Below are positions 46,505 through 58,244 of a stretch of 64,000 bases of DNA, piece after piece. Location: assembly GCF_000590925.1 (NCBI RefSeq), contig NZ_CP004372.1, positions 196,001 to 260,000 of the forward strand. The letters are read 5' to 3'. The notes under the pieces are model-generated. The model was not told the DNA's origin. It made no database searches and saw only the letters and a list, made by a program, of their open reading frames with translations. Made by a program: the position numbers and the translations under genes. Within the stretch, counting starts at the first letter, position 1; every line of letters begins with the position of its first letter. Origin of the DNA: Roseibacterium elongatum DSM 19469. Its GTDB lineage: Bacteria > Pseudomonadota > Alphaproteobacteria > Rhodobacterales > Rhodobacteraceae.

Positions 46505-47623
46505 ATGCCCCGCGCTTTTCCGCTCTTCGCCCTTGGCCTTGCCGTGCCCTTGCTCACGGGCTGTGTGGGCGCCATCTCCGACCTCGATTTCGACTTTCGG
46601 AACGGCCCGATCTCCTCGGGTGTCGCCGCCGAAACCGCCCCGCGGCCGGAACCGGACGCGAACGGGCTGATCACCTATGAAAGCTATCAGATGGTCGTCG
46701 CCCGCCGCGGCGACAGCGTGGCCGACGTGGCGGGCCGGCTGGGCCTGACGGCCGAGGAACTGGCCCGCTTCAACGGCCGCATGCCCGGCGATGCCTTGCG
46801 CGACGGCGAGGTCTTGGCCCTGCCACGGCGCGTGTCGCCGCCGGGCAGCGACGGGACGGATATCGCCGCCATCGCGCGGGGCGCCATCGACGCCGCCGAA
46901 GCCAGCGGCCGGGGGACGGCCGCGTCCGGCCCGACACCGCTGCCGGGGGCCGAGCCGGTGCAACACCGCGTCGGGCGGGGCGAGACCGCCTATTCGGTCG
47001 CGCGGCTTTACGGCGTCTCGGTGCGCGCCCTGGCCGAATGGAACGGCCTTGGCCCCGACCTCGCCGTGCGCGAGGGGCAGGTCCTGCTGATCCCCATCGT
47101 CATCGAGAACGCCGACACCGTGACCGAAGCACAGCGCCCCGGCGAGAGTATCGCGCCCCCGCCCCCCTCGGCCGCGACCCCGCTGCCCAACGCGATCGAG
47201 GCCGCCCCCCTGCCGCCCGCCACTGGCGGCGGACCGGCGGCACCCGCGCCGGCCCCCGCCCCGGAACCCGAAAGCACGGCCCGCTTCATCCGCCCGATCG
47301 ACGGCACGGTGCTGCGCGATTTCTCGGCTTCGACCGAAGGGATCGATTATGCCGCGCCCGCCGGCACTCCGGTGCGGGCCGCCGCGGACGGCACCGTCGC
47401 CGCGATCACCCAGGACACCGACCAGATCCCGATCCTGGTCCTGCGTCACGACGACGGGCTACTGACGGTCTACGCCAATATTCAGAACATCCGCGTGGCG
47501 CGCGGCGACACCGTCAGCCGTGGCCAGAATGTCGCCGAGGTGGGCGCAGCCGATCCGTCCTTCCTGCATTTCGAGGTGCGGCGCGGCTTCGAATCGGTGG
47601 ACCCGAACCAGTTCCTGCCCTGA
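46505..47623 (+). CDS. NlpD-like lipoprotein with two LysM domains and a degenerate M23 domain
   Basis: A 372-residue lipoprotein. The lipobox LLTGC has the lipidated Cys20. LysM domains bind peptidoglycan at about 59-105 and 151-197. A Pro/Ala-rich linker follows (about 210-255), then a LytM/peptidase M23 domain (about 258-372). The expected HxxxD metal site reads STEGID, lacking the His, and the HxH motif reads FLHFEVR with the first His replaced. It is probably a non-catalytic activator of an amidase at division sites, like NlpD and EnvC. It belongs to the surE-pcm-nlpD group; a 145-bp gap with a GGGG/CCCC hairpin precedes it. Confidence 0.88.
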   Translation: MPRAFPLFALGLAVPLLTGCVGAISDLDFDFRNGPISSGVAAETAPRPEPDANGLITYESYQMVVARRGDSVADVAGRLGLTAEELARFNGRMPGDALRDGEVLALPRRVSPPGSDGTDIAAIARGAIDAAEASGRGTAASGPTPLPGAEPVQHRVGRGETAYSVARLYGVSVRALAEWNGLGPDLAVREGQVLLIPIVIENADTVTEAQRPGESIAPPPPSAATPLPNAIEAAPLPPATGGGPAAPAPAPAPEPESTARFIRPIDGTVLRDFSASTEGIDYAAPAGTPVRAAADGTVAAITQDTDQIPILVLRHDDGLLTVYANIQNIRVARGDTVSRGQNVAEVGAADPSFLHFEVRRGFESVDPNQFLP

Positions 47624-47742
47624 CGGGCGGTGGCGCGCCGCGCCTCAAGCTTCCTTCGGAAGCCATCGCCGCGCCGCCCGGCCGCCTGCGGCCGGTGGCA
47701 CCCGGTTGTCCGGCCAAGCGCAGCAGGGCCGAGCTCGGCGAG

Positions 47743-47764
47743 GCATATTTTCAGGATAAAGATG
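47743..47764 (+). repeat. Oriented 3' box, copy 5
   Basis: GCATATTTTCAGGATAAAGA then TG, a two-base variant. It begins 120 bp past the NlpD-like stop on the same strand. Confidence 0.74.
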
Positions 47765-47913
47765 GGGCAGGATGCGCGATGCGACGCCCCGCCCCGCTAT
47801 CCGAACCGGCTTCGCAAGGCAGGGCGTGCATCTTCATCCACGGTCATCGGCATGCCTGCCTGTACCGTGCCGCGATCATCGCGCGACGAGGTGAAGAAAG
47901 GGTAAACACACCC

Positions 47914-47935
47914 CCTGTCTTTATCCTTCAAATAT
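47914..47935 (-). repeat. Oriented 3' box, copy 6
   Basis: The minus strand reads GCATATTTGAAGGATAAAGA then CA. It begins 105 bp past the bchJ stop on the same strand and faces copy 5. Confidence 0.76.
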
Positions 47936-48039
47936 GCAACGGCGCATCGCGCCCGGCCGCGCCCGAGTGGCCCCCGAAAGGGGGTCCGAGGGCGCGGCCC
48001 CGCCGGGCGACGCGCGTCAGCGCGGCGCAAACCCTCGGA

Positions 48040-48630
48040 TCAGCGCGCGCGCGTCATCTCGAAGCGGCAGACCTCGGCCCCCTGGGCGCAACAGGCCACT
48101 TCCTCACACTGCCATCCCGGCCCGCACAGCTCCGAGAACAGCCGTGCGAAGACCGCCGCGTGCCAGTGGCACAGCGGCACGTCCGACCGCTCGCCCCGCA
48201 CCACCGGGTTGTCCCCGATCTCGAAGACCACCGGCCAGGTCGAGACCAGACGGAAAGCGCCCGAGCCGCAGAAGGTCCAGGCATGTTTGGCCACGGCCCT
48301 GGCCAGGATCGGGGCCGCCAGGCGCGCGGGCAGGAACCGCAGGATCGCCTGCGCCTTGGCGGGGATGCGGTGGGCCAGGATGTAGTCGCCCGTCCGCTTG
48401 CCCGCCTCACGCGCCAGTAGCGGCGCGGCCTCGGGCATCTCGGCCCGCATGGCCTGGTGCAGCCGGGCGGCCGGTCCTTCGTCGATCAACCCTTCGGCCG
48501 GGTCGGGCATGCGGATCACCCCGGCCATCGACAAAAGATGGGCCGTCACATCCGGCCCGGCCTCTTCCTCAAGCACGGGAACGAGTTGCAGGATGGCATT
48601 GGGTCCGATCTGTCCGGCTTGTGCGGTCAT
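48040..48630 (-). CDS. bchJ: Bacteriochlorophyll biosynthesis protein BchJ (V4R domain)
   Basis: A 196-residue protein historically called 4-vinyl reductase. The V4R-type small-molecule domain is in the C-terminal half, with FCGSGAFRLVSTWP, NPVVRGERSDVPLCHWHAAVFARLFSEL and the Cys-rich end EEVACCAQGAEVCRFEM. Deletion of bchJ lowers bacteriochlorophyll in Rhodobacter, but the reductase role was later assigned to other enzymes, so a substrate-handling role is likelier. It starts 6 bp after bchE, with the ribosome site inside the bchE end, so it is co-transcribed and coupled. Confidence 0.9.
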   Translation of the reverse strand: MTAQAGQIGPNAILQLVPVLEEEAGPDVTAHLLSMAGVIRMPDPAEGLIDEGPAARLHQAMRAEMPEAAPLLAREAGKRTGDYILAHRIPAKAQAILRFLPARLAAPILARAVAKHAWTFCGSGAFRLVSTWPVVFEIGDNPVVRGERSDVPLCHWHAAVFARLFSELCGPGWQCEEVACCAQGAEVCRFEMTRAR

Positions 48631-48636
48631 GCCGGC

Positions 48637-50274
48637 CTACTCCGCCGCTTCGATCATCTGCCGGTCGCCGCCGCCGCAGGCCTTGACCTCGACGCCATTG
48701 GGCATCTTGAAGCTTTCGTCGCGCGACACCTTGCGCGCCCGTTTCTGCGCCGCGATGTCCTGCTTGGATTGCCAATCGTCCAGTTGCGCCTGCGCGATGG
48801 TGCGGGTCCGGTCGAAATTGAACGCCACCTTGTCCTTGGATTGCGGGCCCCAGTAATTGTGCTTGCCCAGGTCGTAGAACTGCCGCTGGAAGCCAGCCTT
48901 GGCAAAGGCCTTGAGACAGCCCAAGAGGTATTTCCGCCGATACCCGGTGCCGCGCCACGGGTAGTGGAACATCGCCTTGCGCGAATAGAAGCGGCGGTAA
49001 TTGTGCATCACCCGATCGAGCAGCGTGGCGCGGTCCATCGCCTGCGGGCGCATGATCGGCGTGACGAAATTGTATTTCGAGAAATCGAAGATCTCGACCT
49101 TGTCCTTCATCTCCTGGAAGAGGGGCGTGAAGGGCCAGGGCGTGTACATGGCCCAGTTGGCGAGATCGGGCTGCCAATCCCATGCCATCTGGAAGGTCTC
49201 TTCCAGCGTCTCGGGGGTTTCGTTGTCCAGGCCCACGATGAACTGCGCCTCGGTGAAGATATCGGCCTCGCGCAGCAGGCGGATGGCCTCCTTGTTGTCG
49301 GCGACCTTGGTTTCCTTGTTGAACTGGTCCAGCTTCAGCTGGGCCGCGGCCTCGGTGCCCAGCGACACATGCACCAGGCCCGCCTTGCGATAAAGCGGCA
49401 GCAGATCCTTGTCGCGCATGATGTCGGTCACGCGGGTGTTGATGCCCCATTGCACCTTTTTCGGCAGGTCGCGGCGAATCAATTCCTCGCAGAACTGGAT
49501 GAACTTGCGGCGGTTGATGGTGGGTTCCTCGTCGGCAAGGATGAAGAAACCGACATCGTGGTTCTCGACCAGGTCCTCGATCTCGTCCACGACCTTCAGC
49601 GGGTCGCGCACGCGGTAATCGCGCCAGAATTTCCACTGCGAGCAGAATGAACAGGTAAAGGGACAGCCGCGCGCCATGTTCGGGATCGCCACGCGACGCC
49701 CCAGCGGTACGTAGATGTACTTGTCCCATTCCAGCATCGACCAGTCGGGCGTGATCCCGTCGATATCCTTGACGGTGGGGGCCGCAGGCGTGGCCACGAT
49801 CTCGTCCCCGTCCTTGAAGGCAAGGCCCTTGATGGCGTGGCGATCGGCGGGCCAGCGGCCCTCGGCGATGGCGCGCATCAGCTCGACGATGATCTCTTCG
49901 CCCTCGCCGCGCACGATCACGTCCAAGTTCTGCGATTCCGACAGCACCTGCTGGTACATGAAGGTGGCGTGGATCCCGCCCAGCACGGTCACCGCGTCGG
50001 GCAGCACCTCTTTCACCAAGTCGAGCGTTTCCTCGGCCACGTAGATCGACGGCGTGATGGCGGTGGTGCCCACGACATCGGGCTGCATCTCGGCCAGTTT
50101 CACGCGCAACTGACCGGGGCTCAGGTCATGGGTCATCGCGTCGATGAACTGGATGTCGTCGAACCCGGCGGCCTTGAGCGATCCGGTCAGGTAGGCGACC
50201 CAGGCCGGAGGCCAGTTGCCCGCGATCTCGGCCCCCCCAGAGTGGTAATTCGGGTGGATAAAGCAGATGCGCAT
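48637..50274 (-). CDS. bchE: Mg-protoporphyrin IX monomethyl ester cyclase, oxygen-independent (BchE)
   Basis: A 545-residue radical-SAM, cobalamin-type enzyme making the isocyclic ring E of bacteriochlorophyll using water as oxygen source. An N-terminal B12-binding-type domain covers about 1-150. The radical-SAM cluster motif [12 protein letters not shown] has Cys204, Cys208 and Cys211. The characteristic end carries [13 protein letters not shown]. It pairs with bchJ as in photosynthesis gene clusters, but no other bch, crt or puf genes are in the window. A perfect PpsR operator lies 46-63 bp upstream of the ATG. Confidence 0.96.
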   Translation of the reverse strand: MRICFIHPNYHSGGAEIAGNWPPAWVAYLTGSLKAAGFDDIQFIDAMTHDLSPGQLRVKLAEMQPDVVGTTAITPSIYVAEETLDLVKEVLPDAVTVLGGIHATFMYQQVLSESQNLDVIVRGEGEEIIVELMRAIAEGRWPADRHAIKGLAFKDGDEIVATPAAPTVKDIDGITPDWSMLEWDKYIYVPLGRRVAIPNMARGCPFTCSFCSQWKFWRDYRVRDPLKVVDEIEDLVENHDVGFFILADEEPTINRRKFIQFCEELIRRDLPKKVQWGINTRVTDIMRDKDLLPLYRKAGLVHVSLGTEAAAQLKLDQFNKETKVADNKEAIRLLREADIFTEAQFIVGLDNETPETLEETFQMAWDWQPDLANWAMYTPWPFTPLFQEMKDKVEIFDFSKYNFVTPIMRPQAMDRATLLDRVMHNYRRFYSRKAMFHYPWRGTGYRRKYLLGCLKAFAKAGFQRQFYDLGKHNYWGPQSKDKVAFNFDRTRTIAQAQLDDWQSKQDIAAQKRARKVSRDESFKMPNGVEVKACGGGDRQMIEAAE

Positions 50275-50319
50275 CCGGGCGACTCCCCTGTTGTGATGCG
50301 CGCAACTCAGCACAAAAAG

Positions 50320-50337
50320 TGTCAACTTGGATTGACA
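50320..50337. promoter_or_regulatory. PpsR/CrtJ operator upstream of bchE
   Basis: TGTCAACTTGGATTGACA is a perfect match to TGTc-N10-gACA (TGT-N12-ACA), the known PpsR/CrtJ target that represses bch and crt genes under oxygen or light. It overlaps a TTGACA-type element on the bchE strand. The divergent cyclopropane-synthase-like gene begins 120 bp away and might also be affected. Confidence 0.85.
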
Positions 50338-50456
50338 CATGTCAAGTTTTCGCCCAGTCAGCCCGGCTTTGCCGGCGCCCTCTTGAAAAATCGTCGCATT
50401 GGGGCAGACTGATTGTCGCAGGAAGGGACGACCCGACAACCGCAGGGAGTTGCGCG

Positions 50457-51683
50457 ATGTGGGACAGAATCCTTGATCGTCTGCTGCGCGACCTGTTCGC
50501 AACCGGCGCGCTGCAGGTCACCTACCCCGACGGCACCACCCGCCGCTATGGCGACGCCGGGGCACGGCCGGTGCGCGTCACCATGACCGATCCGGCGCTG
50601 CCGCGGCAGCTCGTGCTGAACACCGAAATCGCGCTTGGCGAGGCGTATATGGACGCCCGCCTGACTGTGGGGGGGGATGATATCGAGGGCCTGCTGGCGC
50701 TGGCCGTGACGAACTCCGCCCGCAGGGACAGGGTCTGGTGGCGCGAGATCGGGCAAAACCTCCGCCGGGCGCGCCGCCGCTTCGACCAGTGGAACCCGGC
50801 CGGCCGGGCGCGGGCGAACGTGGCGCATCACTACGACCTGTCGGGCGCGCTCTATGACCTGTTCCTCGATGCCGACCGGCAGTATTCCTGCGCCTATTTC
50901 GCCACCCCCGACATGACGCTGGAGCAGGCGCAGGCGGCCAAGAAACACCACATCGCCGCCAAGCTGCTGCTGAAGTCGGGGATGGAGGTGTTCGAGATCG
51001 GCTGCGGCTGGGGCGGAATGGCGCTGACGCTGGCGCGCGATTACGGGGTCAAGGTGCTGGGCGTCACCCTCAGCGAGGAACAGCACAAGATCGCGACCGA
51101 ACGCGCGGCCGCCGCGGGCCTGTCGGACCGTGTGCGGTTCGAGTTGCGCGATTACCGCTCGGTCACCGGGCAATTCGACCGGATCGTCTCGATCGGCATG
51201 TTCGAACATGTCGGCGTGCCCCATTACCGAACCTTTTTCGACACCGTCCACGACCGGCTGAAAGACGATGGCGTGGCCCTGATCCACACCATCGGGCGGT
51301 CCACCCCGCCCGGCACGACCAGCCCGTGGATCCTGAAATACATCTTTCCCGGCGGCTATGTGCCCGCGCTGTCGGAAATGGCGGCGGCGGTGGAAAAGGC
51401 CGGCCTCTACCCGACCGATATCGAGGTCTGGCGCCTGCATTACGCCGAAACGCTGCGCCACTGGCACGACCGTTTCGTCGCGAACGAGGACAAGGCTCGC
51501 GCGCTTTATGACGACCGTTTCTGCCGGATGTGGCGCTATTACCTGAAGGCTTGCGAAGTGACCTTCCGCCACCACGGGCAATGCGTCTTCCAGTACCAGA
51601 TGACCCGCCGGCAAGAGGCCGTGCCGCTGACCCGCGACTACCTCTACCCCGCAGACCGCCCGCAACGGATGGCGGCGGAATAG
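50457..51683 (+). CDS. Cyclopropane-fatty-acyl-phospholipid synthase family methyltransferase
   Basis: A 408-residue SAM-dependent lipid methyltransferase. The N-terminal helical domain (about 1-110) is followed by [27 protein letters not shown], the SAM motif [16 protein letters not shown] (about 178-193), and [10 protein letters not shown]-terminal signature residues include [12 protein letters not shown] and [12 protein letters not shown]. It would add a methylene bridge to unsaturated membrane acyl chains; related roseobacter proteins make other modified lipids. GGGAG precedes the ATG. It is divergent from bchE. Confidence 0.93.
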   Translation: MWDRILDRLLRDLFATGALQVTYPDGTTRRYGDAGARPVRVTMTDPALPRQLVLNTEIALGEAYMDARLTVGGDDIEGLLALAVTNSARRDRVWWREIGQNLRRARRRFDQWNPAGRARANVAHHYDLSGALYDLFLDADRQYSCAYFATPDMTLEQAQAAKKHHIAAKLLLKSGMEVFEIGCGWGGMALTLARDYGVKVLGVTLSEEQHKIATERAAAAGLSDRVRFELRDYRSVTGQFDRIVSIGMFEHVGVPHYRTFFDTVHDRLKDDGVALIHTIGRSTPPGTTSPWILKYIFPGGYVPALSEMAAAVEKAGLYPTDIEVWRLHYAETLRHWHDRFVANEDKARALYDDRFCRMWRYYLKACEVTFRHHGQCVFQYQMTRRQEAVPLTRDYLYPADRPQRMAAE

Positions 51684-51700
51684 GCCGAGTTGGGCGGGAT

Positions 51701-51746
51701 CGTTTTCGCCGGCGAAAACGGGCCGGAAAACGCGCGTTTTCCGGCC
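51701..51746. terminator. Two adjoining perfect palindromes after the lipid methyltransferase gene
   Basis: CGTTTTCGCC and its complement form a 20-bp palindrome at 51701-51720. It directly abuts a 26-bp one at 51721-51746 (arms GGCCGGAAAACGC). They lie between two convergent genes and can act as terminators for both strands. Confidence 0.7.
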
Positions 51747-51774
51747 GGGGCGATGCCCCGGCAGCCCCGCGCGA

Positions 51775-52104
51775 TCAATGCGGCGTCGTGCCCGAAAACA
51801 GGTTCAGCACCAGCACCCCCGACACGATCAGCCCGATGCCCAGCACCGCCGCGCCATCCAGCCGCTGATCATAGACCAGCCAGCCGATCAGCGTGACCAG
51901 CGCCACGCCCAGGCCCGACCAGATCGCATAGGTCACCCCCAGCGGCAGGCTGCGCAGCACCAGCGCGAGGAAGTAGAAGGCCACGCTGTACCCCGCGACC
52001 ACCACGACCGCCGGGCCCAGACGGGTGAACCCGTCGCTGGCCTTGAGCGCGGTGGTGGCGACCACCTCGCCGGCAATCGCGATGACAAGATAAAGCCAGA
52101 TCAT
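51775..52104 (-). CDS. Small multidrug resistance (SMR) family transporter
   Basis: A 109-residue, four-helix membrane protein of the EmrE/QacE type. The conserved membrane Glu13 is in [13 protein letters not shown], and [14 protein letters not shown] is the family's third-helix signature. These dimeric pumps export lipophilic cations or polyamines in exchange for protons. It is convergent with the lipid methyltransferase gene and 60 bp downstream of the HAD-like gene on the same strand. Confidence 0.93.
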   Translation of the reverse strand: MIWLYLVIAIAGEVVATTALKASDGFTRLGPAVVVVAGYSVAFYFLALVLRSLPLGVTYAIWSGLGVALVTLIGWLVYDQRLDGAAVLGIGLIVSGVLVLNLFSGTTPH

Positions 52105-52164
52105 GAAACCACCCCGCGCCCGTTCAAGGCCCGACCTAGACCGGCGTGCGCCGGGCGGCAAGCC

Positions 52165-52836
52165 TCAGGCGGCCAACGGGGTCTTGAGCAGGTCTGCCGA
52201 CAGCGTATCGCGCAACGGACACCCCGCCGGAAAGGTCCGCTCCCGCGCCGCCTCGCCCGGAAACGCCACACAGCGCAGGCCAGCGGCCAGGGCGGCCTCG
52301 GCACTTTCCGGGGTATCCTCGATGGCCAATGCCTCGGCAGCCGCAACGCCCGTCTGCGCCAGCGCGTCCCGGTAGATGTCGGGCGCCGGTTTGCGCGCCT
52401 TCACGCGCGTGCCGTCCCCGATATAGTCGAAGGCCGCGCGCGGGATCGCCCCCGCCAACCCCGCCAGCATCAGATCCACCGTTTCGGGATAGGTCGAGGT
52501 CGCCCAGCCCACCCGCACGCCCTGCTGCCGCGCGGCCTCGATCACGGCGACCACGCCGGCGCGCGGGGCAATGCCCCGGTCCAGCACCAGCGCCCGGAAA
52601 TTCGCCACCTTGCGCGAATAGATCGCCGGGGCATCCACAACGTCCCCGGTCTGGCGCGCGTAATCGGCGATGCGCCGCGCACCGCCCGGCTCCTCGAGCA
52701 TCCGGAAATAGCTGTCTTGGTCCCAGACCCAATCCAGACCGGATTGCCGGAAGGCCAGGTTGAACGCCTCGCGCTGCACCTCCGAGGTTTCGGCCAAGGT
52801 GCCGATGGCCCCGAAAAAAATTCCCTTGATACCCAT
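52165..52836 (-). CDS. HAD family hydrolase (phosphatase, CbbY/Gph-like)
   Basis: A 223-residue HAD superfamily protein. The nucleophile loop is degenerate: MGIKGIFFGAIGTLAETS has Gly and Ala at the positions where DxDGT is expected, so the usual catalytic Asp pair is missing. Later motifs are retained: WATSTYP (motif II Thr/Ser), KARKPAPDIYRDAL (motif III Lys) and AIEDTPES (acidic motif IV). The missing nucleophile suggests loss of phosphatase activity or a divergent function. AAAGGGG precedes the ATG. It is divergent from carB. Confidence 0.85.
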   Translation of the reverse strand: MGIKGIFFGAIGTLAETSEVQREAFNLAFRQSGLDWVWDQDSYFRMLEEPGGARRIADYARQTGDVVDAPAIYSRKVANFRALVLDRGIAPRAGVVAVIEAARQQGVRVGWATSTYPETVDLMLAGLAGAIPRAAFDYIGDGTRVKARKPAPDIYRDALAQTGVAAAEALAIEDTPESAEAALAAGLRCVAFPGEAARERTFPAGCPLRDTLSADLLKTPLAA

Positions 52837-53060
52837 GGCCGACCCCTTTCTGGTTCGCGTCCATCCTACAGGGATACGGCCCGCATTGCACGACGGTTCA
52901 CAATCGCCCCCGCCGCGGCGCGACGGGCGGACAGCGCGCCCCCTCCCATCGTCCGCCGCATCGCCCCTTGCGCGCAACGCTTGCCTGTCTATAACGCAGC
53001 CAATTTGCGCGCTGCCCCGGCCCGGTCCCCGACCGACGCCGGATGACCCTGGGGAATGAC

Positions 53061-56386
<3,326 letters not shown>

Positions 56387-56390
<4 letters not shown>

Positions 56391-56408
56391 GGCGGGACTT
56401 GTCCCGCC
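56387..56408. repeat. GGCGGGA-N4-TCCCGCC palindrome, copy 3
   Basis: GTA followed by GGGCGGGACTTGTCCCGCC, the same as copy 2. Its TAG is the carB stop codon. AT-rich accessory DNA begins directly after it. Confidence 0.78.
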
Positions 56409-56605
56409 AAACCTAAGACTTGGACACCCTCCAATCCGCAATTCCACTAAGCTACTATGCCAAGTTTGTCCCCACGTCGGCGCGGTCTTTGATGAGCTAT
56501 AGCTTCAAGCACATTGCGCAAAACGTGCCTCAAAGCCCCCATGCCAAGTGCAAGAACTGGGTCTCGTGGTCGCGCTCCGTTCTGATACCGAATTATAGAA
56601 CCAAT

Positions 56606-57004
56606 CTAGAAAGGAATGGGTTCGTTTTCTTGAAGCCATTCCAGAATTTCATCTAGGATTTCGTCTGCGCCAGTCACTTGACGTCGGACTTTTGAATGTA
56701 GATCTTCCAATTTCCCAAAATAATTCTCTGGGTAGGGTTTCGCCATGACCCCATCAAGATCCTCATCGTCAAATTGCTCAACCACTTCCCCAAAGCCGTT
56801 TTCAATTCTCACATAGTAAAGAACTTGCTCATCTCGATTCTGCGCGGAACCCAGTTTAATATTGTTGTCACCAACATTTAGAATATACTCATTACTTTTC
56901 GCAGACTCTGCCCACTGCAAGCTTCCAGATCTTGTTTGATCAACGAGCTTGTCAACTAGTTTCGACCACTTTTCGATTAATTTTTTCTGCGCATCATTGT
57001 TCAT
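56606..57004 (-). CDS. Uncharacterised AT-rich gene product (132 aa)
   Basis: A 132-residue soluble, acidic protein. No family is recognised. The pattern is alternating helix and strand: an N-terminal helix (QKKLIEKWSKLVDKLVDQTR), a beta region (EYILNVGDNNIKLG, QVLYYVRIENGF) and a C-terminal helical end (ADEILDEILEWLQENEP). Codon use is AT-rich, unlike carB. Its start overlaps the end of the upstream gene by 11 bp, so the two are probably translated together. The 197 bp between it and the carB palindrome contain a short plus-strand open frame (56420-56656) that I do not accept as a gene. Confidence 0.7.
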   Translation of the reverse strand: MNNDAQKKLIEKWSKLVDKLVDQTRSGSLQWAESAKSNEYILNVGDNNIKLGSAQNRDEQVLYYVRIENGFGEVVEQFDDEDLDGVMAKPYPENYFGKLEDLHSKVRRQVTGADEILDEILEWLQENEPIPF

Positions 57005-57500
57005 CAGCCGCCAACCTTTCCTTTACTTCATCAATGGCGATCGCAAGCGTTTGCTTTTCTTCACGCACAATTCCCAGAAGCCGAGGCCTGCTCGGCTGGC
57101 TGGAGTTTGTGAATTGCGCTCGATCCGATGCTTCGGCGACACTTTTCATCTTTGAAATAAATTCGAGTAATTTCCTGTGCGTTTGATCCGAGAAAAGTTC
57201 ACGCTGGTTGATCGCAATAGGTGCAATCATAGTCCTAAGAGCCGTACTTCGTTCTTCTGCCAACTCCCACGAACCACTCGAAAGTCTATTTGTTAGATCA
57301 TTGAGTAAAGTTACGGCAATATTTAGCGATGAAAGAACTGTCACTCCAGAGTATTTTTCCCGCGCAGCCATCGCAGCGACACGTGCAGCATCTGCAGAGG
57401 TTTTTGCTCGTATAGAAAAAAATACTGTGGCTCCGGCACCAAATATCGACACCGAAATACCAACAACATCAGCAATGGAGAAAAGAGTCCAGAAATCCAA
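56994..57500 (-). CDS. Uncharacterised AT-rich membrane-anchored protein (168 aa)
   Basis: A 168-residue protein with one N-terminal membrane segment (about 8-28, FSIADVVGISVSIFGAGATVFF) and a long, mostly helical cytosolic part. No family is recognised. The layout (one membrane helix plus a helical domain, coupled to a small soluble partner) is seen in several phage-defence or stress effector pairs, but that is analogy only. Its composition is AT-rich. It lies 86 bp downstream of the brnA gene on the same strand and overlaps the next gene by 11 bp. Confidence 0.7.
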   Translation of the reverse strand: MDFWTLFSIADVVGISVSIFGAGATVFFSIRAKTSADAARVAAMAAREKYSGVTVLSSLNIAVTLLNDLTNRLSSGSWELAEERSTALRTMIAPIAINQRELFSDQTHRKLLEFISKMKSVAEASDRAQFTNSSQPSRPRLLGIVREEKQTLAIAIDEVKERLAADEQ

Positions 57501-57586
57501 TTTCTCTCCGACAGGAATCTATACCTTAGCTTGCTTATTCTGATCGGATATTCATTGAAGGACAAGAGACTTTCGTTGTCTTCCCC

Positions 57587-57994
57587 TCACTCCTCCTCCC
57601 CCATCACCCTTGCCGCCTCGCCCCACTGCGGGGGTGGCGTCTGGCTCTTCACCGTCTCCTTGAACGGCTCGATCGTGTCGTGGCCGCGGATCAGCCCGCC
57701 CAGGCGCGCGTGCATGAACGCCCGCAGCACGTCGTTCATGCGCGGCTGATAGCCCGGCCCCATCGAGCGGAACCATTTCACCACGTCCTCGTCCAGCCGC
57801 ACCGTGATCCGCGTCTTGGCGCTTTCGCGGCGTGTGGCGATCTCGCGCCATTCCATCGGGATGCGCTGGTCCATGAAGATGGCCGAGTGCATGTCCCATT
57901 CGAACCGCCTGAGCGCGTCGGCGAGGTAGAAGTGGTGTTTGCGCTGCGCCATGCCCAGCGGCTTGCCGTGCATGGCCTCGTCCAGAGTCGTCAT
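57587..57994 (-). CDS. brnA: BrnA-type antitoxin (orphan, extended N-terminus)
   Basis: A 135-residue protein whose C-terminal half is a BrnA-type ribbon-helix-helix domain: RITVRLDEDVVKWFRSMGPGYQPRMNDVLRAFMHARL. BrnA is the antitoxin of BrnT, an RNase toxin, and binds its own promoter. Here no brnT is found within several hundred bp upstream, and the N-terminal 65 residues are an extension (HHFYLADALRRFEWDMHSAIF). It may be a stand-alone regulator or the remnant of a toxin-antitoxin pair. GC content is normal, in contrast to the next two genes downstream. Confidence 0.85.
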   Translation of the reverse strand: MTTLDEAMHGKPLGMAQRKHHFYLADALRRFEWDMHSAIFMDQRIPMEWREIATRRESAKTRITVRLDEDVVKWFRSMGPGYQPRMNDVLRAFMHARLGGLIRGHDTIEPFKETVKSQTPPPQWGEAARVMGEEE

Positions 57995-58075
57995 CTCCGG
58001 GCCCCCTTGTCGCTCTGATGTGGAAGGCGGCCAGTCTGCCGTGGGCCGGTTAATGGCGGGTAAAGGGCGCGTGTA

Positions 58076-58112
58076 TGTACGGGCTGTGTACAGGCTGTGT
58101 ACCGGGTGTGAC
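58076..58112 (+). repeat. 11-bp-phased TGTAC array, copy C
   Basis: TGTAC at 58076, 58087 and 58098 and TGAC at 58109, each exactly 11 bp apart. It lies in the 250-bp gap between the divergent brnA and protease genes. Confidence 0.78.
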
Positions 58113-58244
58113 GAGTGGTTTTGGCCCCGTCGGGCGGCGTGCGTGGCGGGCGGATTTTCCCCGCACAGCGTCGTGGACAGGTCCGGGTGCGGCGACTACG
58201 CTTTGGATCATGCCGCTTGTCCCTCGCATCTCCCGGAGGTCCAG

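Larger units (their letters stand above)
47624..48039. other. Convergent intergenic region with two 3' boxes
   Basis: 416 bp between the convergent NlpD-like and bchJ genes. Each gene is followed by its own GC-rich hairpins and 3' box in its own orientation (47743-47764 plus, 47914-47935 minus). No gene is supported between the boxes. Two short inverted repeats stand out near 47645-47662 (GCTTCC/GGAAGC) and 47977-47990 (CCCCGAAAG-type arms). Confidence 0.6.

Noticed and set aside
56420..56656. A 78-codon open frame in the AT-rich gap after carB
   Set aside because: No ribosome site or recognisable family, it overlaps the 3' end of a better-supported gene, and AT-rich DNA readily gives such frames.
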